Positions 59,358 to 64,000 of a DNA stretch of 64,000 nucleotides are shown piece after piece. Position 1 is the first letter of the stretch, and every line of letters starts with the position of its first letter. The position numbers were made by a program, and so were the translations under genes. The notes below the pieces were generated by a model. That model did not search any database and had not been told where the DNA came from. It was given only the letters and a program-made list of their open reading frames with translations. This DNA is from Bernardetia sp. (GTDB taxonomy: Bacteria > Bacteroidota > Bacteroidia > Cytophagales > Bernardetiaceae), in NCBI GenBank assembly GCA_020630575.1, contig JAHDBD010000007.1, forward strand, positions 155,712 through 219,711, written 5' to 3'.

Positions 59358-59696
59358 TTGACAGATATAACAGGCATAATAAGTTCTTGTACTTGTATGC
59401 TTACTCCTATGTTTATAGCTTTTGAAATGAGTTTTGTTACTCAACCCATTTTTACTTATTTCTTTCTTTTAATTTCTTTTTTGGCAATTCTAAAAACCAC
59501 TAAGGATAGTATGAATAAAAAAATAAATATTCTATTGTGGTGTTCTTTTATTGCTTTTTTACTTTCTACCTTATTTGAAGATGCTCATGAAGGATTAGAA
59601 TATGTAGCTTATTTTTTTGCGATACTTATCATTATCGGACATATTTTAAATATAAGATATTGTCAGACATGTAAAATTACGACTACTCAACATTAA
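59358..59696 (+). CDS. MerC-domain-like membrane protein, start uncertain
   Basis: 112 aa, four membrane helices. [20 protein letters not shown] in helix 1 resembles the start of MerC-domain proteins (IGI-x-SSxCxxHCxxxP), with two Cys kept. The end [12 protein letters not shown] matches the family close. MerC homologues in Bacteroidota often sit in Zur regulons and are thought to move metal. The only in-frame start is TTG at 59358. An ATG at 59345 followed by eight A is one base out of frame; seven A would give [14 protein letters not shown]. Precedes the GTPase gene by 35 nt. Confidence 0.65.
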   Translation: MTDITGIISSCTCMLTPMFIAFEMSFVTQPIFTYFFLLISFLAILKTTKDSMNKKINILLWCSFIAFLLSTLFEDAHEGLEYVAYFFAILIIIGHILNIRYCQTCKITTTQH

Positions 59697-59731
59697 TTTT
59701 ATTCATTAATAACGTATTTATTTTATTCAAA

Positions 59732-60949
59732 ATGAAAATCACAAAAACAGTAAAAAAACTCCCTGTAACCTTATTGAGTGGATTTTTGGGCGCAGGAAAA
59801 ACGACACTTCTCAATCACATTTTACACAATAAAGAAGGCTTAAAAGTAGCTGTTATTGTCAATGATATGAGTGAAGTAAATATAGATGCCAACTTAGTAA
59901 AAAGTCACAATATGCTTTCACGTACAGAAGAAAAGCTCGTAGAAATGAGTAATGGATGTATTTGTTGTACGTTGCGAGAAGATTTGATGGTAGAAGTAGA
60001 AAAACTTGCTAATGAAAATAGATTTGATTACTTACTCATCGAAAATACAGGGATTGGCGAACCTGTTCCTGTGGCACAAACATTTAGTTTTGTAGATGAG
60101 GAAAAAGGAATCGATTTATCTAAATTTAGTTATATAGATACATTAGTAACTCTCGTAGATTGTTTCAATTTTTTTAGAGATTTTGGAACAAATGAATTGC
60201 TTTTGGACAGAAAACTGACCGATATGGAAGGTGATGATCGTACTATTGTAAATCTACTGACTGACCAAATAGAATTTGCTAATGTAATCATTCTGAATAA
60301 AACTGATTTGATTGATGAGGGTAAGTTAGGCACATTAAAAGCAATGCTTCAAAAACTTAATCCTGCTGCAAAAATAATTTCTTCGTCATTTAGTAAAGTA
60401 GAACTAAAAGAAATTTTGAATACGAAACTTTTTGACTTTGAAGAAGCTCAAAATTCGGCTGGCTGGCAGAAAGAGTTACAAGCAGGAGAACATACTCCTG
60501 AAACTGAAGAATATGGTATTTCATCATTTGTTTTTAGGAATCAAAAACCATTTCATCCACAACGATTTTGGAATTACCTGAGTAAAGCCTATCCAAGTGG
60601 AGTAATTAGAACAAAAGGATTATTTTGGTTAGCATCAAGACCTAACGATGCGATTAATTTTAGTCAAGCTGGGGGTTCTTCTCGTATCGAAAGAGCAGGT
60701 GTTTGGTGGGCAAGTATGCCTTTTTCAGAACGAATGAAATATCAATCTTTCGCTTTTAATAGAGAAGAAATTGAAAGTAGATGGACTAAAAAATGGGGAG
60801 ATAGAATGAACGAACTTGTATTTATTGGACAAGATATCGATAAAGAAAAAATGATAGCCGAACTTGAAGACTGTTTATTACAAGAAAATGAACAAAAATT
60901 ATTTGATTCGAAAGCCAAATTTATTGACCCTTTTCCTTACGAAATGTAA
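59732..60949 (+). CDS. zigA: CobW/ZigA-type G3E GTPase, zinc metallochaperone
   Basis: 405 aa. The Walker A P-loop is residues 17-25 (GFLGAGKTT). The metal-binding CxCC motif is Cys76-Ile-Cys78-Cys79 in [12 protein letters not shown]. Switch and base-recognition segments include [15 protein letters not shown] and [11 protein letters not shown]. The CobW C-terminal domain contains [18 protein letters not shown] and WKEFAY-free tail to FPYEM. Given the Zur-type regulator and MerC neighbour, a zinc-delivering GTPase of the ZigA/ZNG1 kind is most likely; cobalt or nickel roles are possible in the family. Confidence 0.87.
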   Translation: MKITKTVKKLPVTLLSGFLGAGKTTLLNHILHNKEGLKVAVIVNDMSEVNIDANLVKSHNMLSRTEEKLVEMSNGCICCTLREDLMVEVEKLANENRFDYLLIENTGIGEPVPVAQTFSFVDEEKGIDLSKFSYIDTLVTLVDCFNFFRDFGTNELLLDRKLTDMEGDDRTIVNLLTDQIEFANVIILNKTDLIDEGKLGTLKAMLQKLNPAAKIISSSFSKVELKEILNTKLFDFEEAQNSAGWQKELQAGEHTPETEEYGISSFVFRNQKPFHPQRFWNYLSKAYPSGVIRTKGLFWLASRPNDAINFSQAGGSSRIERAGVWWASMPFSERMKYQSFAFNREEIESRWTKKWGDRMNELVFIGQDIDKEKMIAELEDCLLQENEQKLFDSKAKFIDPFPYEM

Positions 60950-60961
60950 ACCCAACAAGCT

Positions 60962-61004
60962 CTCGTCGTTGGTTTATATTAAACTACGACGAGGGTTTGT
61001 TTTG
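60962..61004 (+). terminator. Terminator after the GTPase gene
   Basis: CTCGTCGT (60962-60969) pairs with ACGACGAG (60986-60993), with an inner GTTTA/TAAAC extension, followed by GGTTTGTTTTG. Only a short T-tract; it ends 8 nt before the opposing small gene. Confidence 0.55.
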
Positions 61005-61011
61005 AAAAAAA

Positions 61012-61197
61012 TTACCCACCACAGCCCAACAAACGATTATATCGTTCTCTAGCTTCTGCTCTCAACTCTTCTTGTTCTTCGTCTGAAAGTTCTGTGATTT
61101 TATCTTTTGAATTTTCGATATGCGTTTTCTCTTCTTGATTTTGGATAGATTTTTTTTCTACTTCTTTGTCTTCTTTTTTAGTTTCTTGATTTTTCAT
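61012..61197 (-). CDS. Small charged protein ending in GCGG
   Basis: 61 aa. The N-terminal half is Lys/Glu-rich and probably disordered. The C-terminal half is an amphipathic helix, ELSDEEQEELRAEARERYNR, closing with LLGCGG. Similar very small proteins with an 'AxERYNRLLGCGG'-like end seem familiar from Bacteroidota genomes but I cannot name a family. The gene's 3' half is duplicated at 58563, on the other side of the zinc cassette; that makes it likely that this copy is the intact one. Function unknown. Confidence 0.65.
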   Translation of the reverse strand: MKNQETKKEDKEVEKKSIQNQEEKTHIENSKDKITELSDEEQEELRAEARERYNRLLGCGG

Positions 61198-61353
61198 TTT
61201 TATAAAAATTTTGAGATTGTTTTTTTTATCGTTTTACGATTAAATGGAAAGTTTTGTTTTAAAATAAGAAGTTGCAATTCGTCATTATCCTGCCTTTTAT
61301 CATAAAACCAAACCTTCGGTAAAGCCAAATCATAAAAAAAACGTAATTATTTG

Positions 61354-62097
61354 TTACTGCAATCTCTGCCAAATATCTTCAAAATTGTTTGGCGATTGAA
61401 TGATAGAATAAATTTTTTCTGCTATAAATTCAGGACTTGCAAGTTGATTATTATCCTTTAATTCTTTGAAGTATTCTACACTTGAAAATTCATTTTGAGT
61501 CGTCTTTCTAATCTCTCCTTGCATATTTGTATCTACTACACCAACCGAAACATTGAAAATTTTTGTGTTATTATTTAGGTGTTTTTCTTCTTCTTTGATT
61601 ACTTCCGAAAAAAGATTTAAACCAGCTTTAGACGCACAATAGGCAGACCAGCCATCAATCGGACGCTTTCCAGCACCAGAAGAAATATTAATTATTACTT
61701 TTTCTATATTTCCAAACGTATTTGTATCAAATGTATGCAAAAACTCATTCATCAAGACAAAAGGAGCAATGGTATTTATATTCATTGTCTTGACAATATC
61801 TTGACTAGGAATTTTACCCACATAACCTACTTGTCCTAAAGTTCCTGCATTGTTTATCAAAACTACTTTATCAATTTTACTTTTTATTCTTTTTTCTAAA
61901 TCTAGCTTTCCAAAGAAGCCAATTAATTCATCTATTTCCGACAAATCAAAACTATGGTGTTTGTAGTTGCCATGATGAATAGTTTGAGTACGAGAAATTC
62001 CTTCTATTAAAATATCTTTTTCAGTTGATAAAATATGATTTGTAAGAGCATTGCCAATGCCACTACTTGTACCTGTGATGAAATAAAGCGTTTTCAT
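61354..62097 (-). CDS. Short-chain dehydrogenase/reductase (sepiapterin/benzil reductase-like)
   Basis: 247 aa. NAD(P)-binding TGTSSGIGNAL (residues 9-19), NNAG (residues about 83-86), and the catalytic Ser...Tyr-x3-Lys in INISSGAGKRP...YCASKAG. The C-terminus and the VSVGVVDTNMQ segment resemble bacterial sepiapterin-type or benzil reductases. Substrate unknown. Separated from kdsA by a terminator, so independently expressed. Confidence 0.85.
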   Translation of the reverse strand: MKTLYFITGTSSGIGNALTNHILSTEKDILIEGISRTQTIHHGNYKHHSFDLSEIDELIGFFGKLDLEKRIKSKIDKVVLINNAGTLGQVGYVGKIPSQDIVKTMNINTIAPFVLMNEFLHTFDTNTFGNIEKVIINISSGAGKRPIDGWSAYCASKAGLNLFSEVIKEEEKHLNNNTKIFNVSVGVVDTNMQGEIRKTTQNEFSSVEYFKELKDNNQLASPEFIAEKIYSIIQSPNNFEDIWQRLQ

Positions 62098-62126
62098 GGT
62101 ATATTTATTTTTTCGGAATTTTTAGA

Positions 62127-62158
62127 ATAAAAAAAGTAATTCCATTATAGAATTACTT
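62127..62158 (-). terminator. Terminator of kdsA
   Basis: On the minus strand AAGTAATTC and GAATTACTT (62158-62150 and 62142-62134) form a perfect 9-bp stem with a 7-nt loop, followed by a T-rich run. It lies 54 nt past the kdsA stop. Confidence 0.75.
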
Positions 62159-62211
62159 AAAAGGCTTTTTGTTTTGTTATTACAAAAAATGAGACTTTTT
62201 TTTAATTTTAT

Positions 62212-63003
62212 TTATACCATAATATGATTGAAAGTTTCTTTCAATACATTTTCCATATTTGCCAATTCTACCATATTAGGACCATCAGAAAGTGCGCTGT
62301 CAGGGTTAGGATGTGTTTCCATAAAAAATCCTTTTACTCCCATAGCTGCTGCTGCCTTTGAAAAGTAAGGAATATATTCTCTATTTCCTCCAGTTGTTCC
62401 GTTATTTGCACTTGGTTTCTGAACTGAATGAGTTACGTCCATCACGACAGGATAACCCATTTCTTTCATATCAATTATATTTCTAAAATCAACAACAAGA
62501 TTATGGTTTCCAAAACTTGTCCCACGTTCAGTTAGCATAATTTGATGATTGCCTGTACTTTCTACTTTTTTCGCAGGATAAACCATATCTCTACCTGTTA
62601 AGAATTGCGCTTTTTTGATATTTACAATTTTGCCTGTTTCTCCTGATTTAATTAAAAGATCTGTCTGACGGCACAAAAAAGCAGGAATTTGAAGGATGTC
62701 AACTACTTCAGCAGCAATTTCGGCTTGATAGGCTTCATGAATATCAGTAGTAATCGGAATTTGATATTTATTTTTGATTTTGACTAGAGCTTCTAAGCCT
62801 TTTTCTAACCCAGGACCTCGGTAAGATTCCATGGAGGTACGGTTTGCTTTATCAAAAGAAGCTTTAAAAATATAAAGAAAACCCATTTTTTTGGAAAGTT
62901 CGACCATGTGTTCGGCTACCTCAAAGAGTAATTCTTCGTTTTCGATTACACACGGACCAGCAATAAGGAAAGTTTCTTTTTGTAGGCGTTCGTAGAGCGT
63001 CAT
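62212..63003 (-). CDS. kdsA: 3-deoxy-8-phosphooctulonate synthase
   Basis: Condenses phosphoenolpyruvate with arabinose 5-phosphate to KDO 8-phosphate, the first committed step to KDO of lipopolysaccharide. FLIAGPCVIEN, FKASFDKANRTS, DIHEAYQAEIA, LCRQTDLL, TERGTSFGNHNLVVDFRN (in part) and FMETHPNPDSALSDGPN are diagnostic. Cys18 in AGPC marks the metal-dependent class; E. coli KdsA has Asn there. 263 aa. Its own -7 box lies 32 nt upstream. Confidence 0.95.
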   Translation of the reverse strand: MTLYERLQKETFLIAGPCVIENEELLFEVAEHMVELSKKMGFLYIFKASFDKANRTSMESYRGPGLEKGLEALVKIKNKYQIPITTDIHEAYQAEIAAEVVDILQIPAFLCRQTDLLIKSGETGKIVNIKKAQFLTGRDMVYPAKKVESTGNHQIMLTERGTSFGNHNLVVDFRNIIDMKEMGYPVVMDVTHSVQKPSANNGTTGGNREYIPYFSKAAAAMGVKGFFMETHPNPDSALSDGPNMVELANMENVLKETFNHIMV

Positions 63004-63034
63004 AATTTTGTGTTTTTGGAGAAAGTTGAAAGTA

Positions 63035-63042
63035 CAAAACTA
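63035..63042 (-). promoter_or_regulatory. -7 box for kdsA
   Basis: TAGTTTTG on the minus strand, exact TAnnTTTG, 32 nt before the start codon. Confidence 0.45.
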
Positions 63043-63207
63043 CAAAAAAAACATAGCTTTTAGAGACCTTTTTATGGGAATAAATATCGATTATCCAATT
63101 GCCATTTAAGAAAACGCAACACTTGTATGGGTTAGTAGTGCTATTTTTGGGAGTAGGTAGGAATGGTTATAGTAAAGGAGAAAAAGTAAAACTTCAAAAA
63201 TAAAATT

Positions 63208-63822
63208 TTACTTTTTTTTACTCCAAAATCTTAGAGGATATGTCCATTCGTTTGCGTAAAAATGAGGAGATAACTCATTTCTATAATCTGGAATAAACTT
63301 GTTTTCTACAGAATGATTGTCCACCATCAAAATTCCTGAATAAGATAGAGCTTCAAGAATTGTTTGAATAAAATATTTGTCGCCTTTGCAAAATTGTTTC
63401 AATGTAGAAGCTAAGTCTGAGAGTTTCATATCCTCACGTTTTTCATTTACTTTTAAAATAAAGGTTTCATCCCAATTTTCACCTTCAATTATTTCTTTTT
63501 TATACGGAAGTTCTATTACCAAGTCTGCATATAAATAACCTAAATTGTATCTATTGATACCACCTCCAGCTATTATTTTCGCAAAAATCCAGTCAATTAT
63601 ATCACTCAAAATTAGTTCAGGAGAATATAAATCTAAAGTGTTTAGGCTTTTTTTTGTAGCATTTGCTAAATAATGATAAGAAGCATATTCAGATATAAAG
63701 CAATAATTTTTATGTGTAGTACCATAAGTAAAATATTTGTGCAAAATCGAATCATCTAATGAATTAAGTTTTTCAAGAATTGCAGTAATAATTTGAGCTT
63801 TGGATATACTCTCATTTGTCAA
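63208..63822 (-). CDS. Unknown protein, start unresolved
   Basis: 204 aa from a TTG at 63822, family not recognised. No signal peptide or membrane helix; the composition is that of a soluble helical protein (AQIITAILEKLNSLDDSILHK, LSDLASTLKQFCKGD). The reading frame stays open 47 codons further upstream, to a stop near 63964, without ATG or GTG. That extension looks protein-like (EFRYKFIADKLGL directly before the TTG), so the true N-terminus is probably missing, frameshifted, or uses an unusual start. Ends 204 nt before kdsA. Confidence 0.5.
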   Translation of the reverse strand: MTNESISKAQIITAILEKLNSLDDSILHKYFTYGTTHKNYCFISEYASYHYLANATKKSLNTLDLYSPELILSDIIDWIFAKIIAGGGINRYNLGYLYADLVIELPYKKEIIEGENWDETFILKVNEKREDMKLSDLASTLKQFCKGDKYFIQTILEALSYSGILMVDNHSVENKFIPDYRNELSPHFYANEWTYPLRFWSKKK

Positions 63823-64000
63823 TCCTAATTTATCAGCTATAAATTTGTATCTAAACTCACATTCCGAATCATTTTCAATGTTTTCGATGGTTTGATTTCC
63901 CTTTTTGTTGTCGTAGTTTGAATGAAAAGAGGCAATAAAATATACTAATAGGACTTTCGCATTTTATAAGTTGAACCAAATTTTATTCGGTTTATTTTTG

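Noticed and set aside
60864..61052. 62-codon plus-strand open frame at the end of the GTPase gene
   Set aside because: Lies in another frame of the GTPase, then in its terminator and the opposing small gene; Lys/Leu-rich without features.
1..64000. tRNA, rRNA, CRISPR array, riboswitch or replication origin
   Set aside because: I looked for T-loop and anticodon-stem patterns, regularly spaced repeats, and thi/cob-type leaders by eye and saw none. A covariance-model search would be decisive and could not be run.

Overview
The window reads as a chromosomal segment of an AT-rich member of the Bacteroidota, most likely of the Cytophagales type. G+C is roughly 30 % by eye; this was not computed. 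Three things support the placement: start regions lack Shine-Dalgarno motifs, several genes are preceded by the Bacteroidota -7 motif TAnnTTTG, and the gene content is typical (BatC-type TPR protein, class I aldolase of the DhnA type, MenB, metal-type KDO8P synthase, DUF2304/DPM1-like pair). A Bernardetia/Flexibacter-like organism would fit, but that is inference. I see no rRNA, tRNA, CRISPR array, transposase or phage gene.

Layout. 0-20 kb is mixed housekeeping: a sugar-nucleotide pyrophosphorylase, an MltD-like LysM lytic transglycosylase, a nucleoside deaminase, a truncated-haemoglobin-like lipoprotein, an OmpA-type protein, an omega-amidase-like nitrilase, a TspO-like protein, an App1-like phosphatase, endonuclease III, MenB, RNase D, a CbpA-like DnaJ protein, a BatC-like TPR protein, an Rpn/PD-(D/E)XK protein, pyruvate dehydrogenase E1 alpha with a basic tail, and class I fructose-bisphosphate aldolase. 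20-35 kb holds lipoyl synthase, a tandem pair of rhodanese lipoproteins, a TMEM175-like channel, TruB, a PlsC-like acyltransferase, a class V aminotransferase, a WecA/MraY-type transferase, a lone nuoA, an EEP-family membrane protein and a bifunctional PBP1A.

35-51 kb is a surface-polysaccharide locus. It starts directly behind cytidylate kinase and runs on one strand: an SDR, a capsule-type transferase, a GT8-like and a GT2 enzyme, five GT-B type transferases, a methyltransferase, a large membrane protein, a DPM1-like/DUF2304 pair and an acyltransferase-3. With the WecA-like enzyme at 28 kb, the two sugar-nucleotide genes at the window edges (pyrophosphorylase, KdsA) and CMP supply from Cmk, it points to active envelope-glycan synthesis.

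51-58 kb has an M48 metalloprotease followed by three tandem secreted paralogues of unknown function, a vWA membrane protein and a small Cys/Gly-motif protein. 58.5-61.2 kb is a compact zinc-homeostasis cassette: a Zur-like Fur protein diverges from a MerC-like protein and a ZigA/CobW-type GTPase, across two near-identical palindromic operators. It is bounded by 111-bp direct repeats (92 bp identical) made from the 3' end of a small gene. 61-64 kb carries an SDR, kdsA and an unknown gene without a convincing start.

Most worth following up: the repeat-bounded zinc cassette and its operator geometry, the three-paralogue array with conserved ends and diverged centres, and a family of long hairpin repeats between genes.
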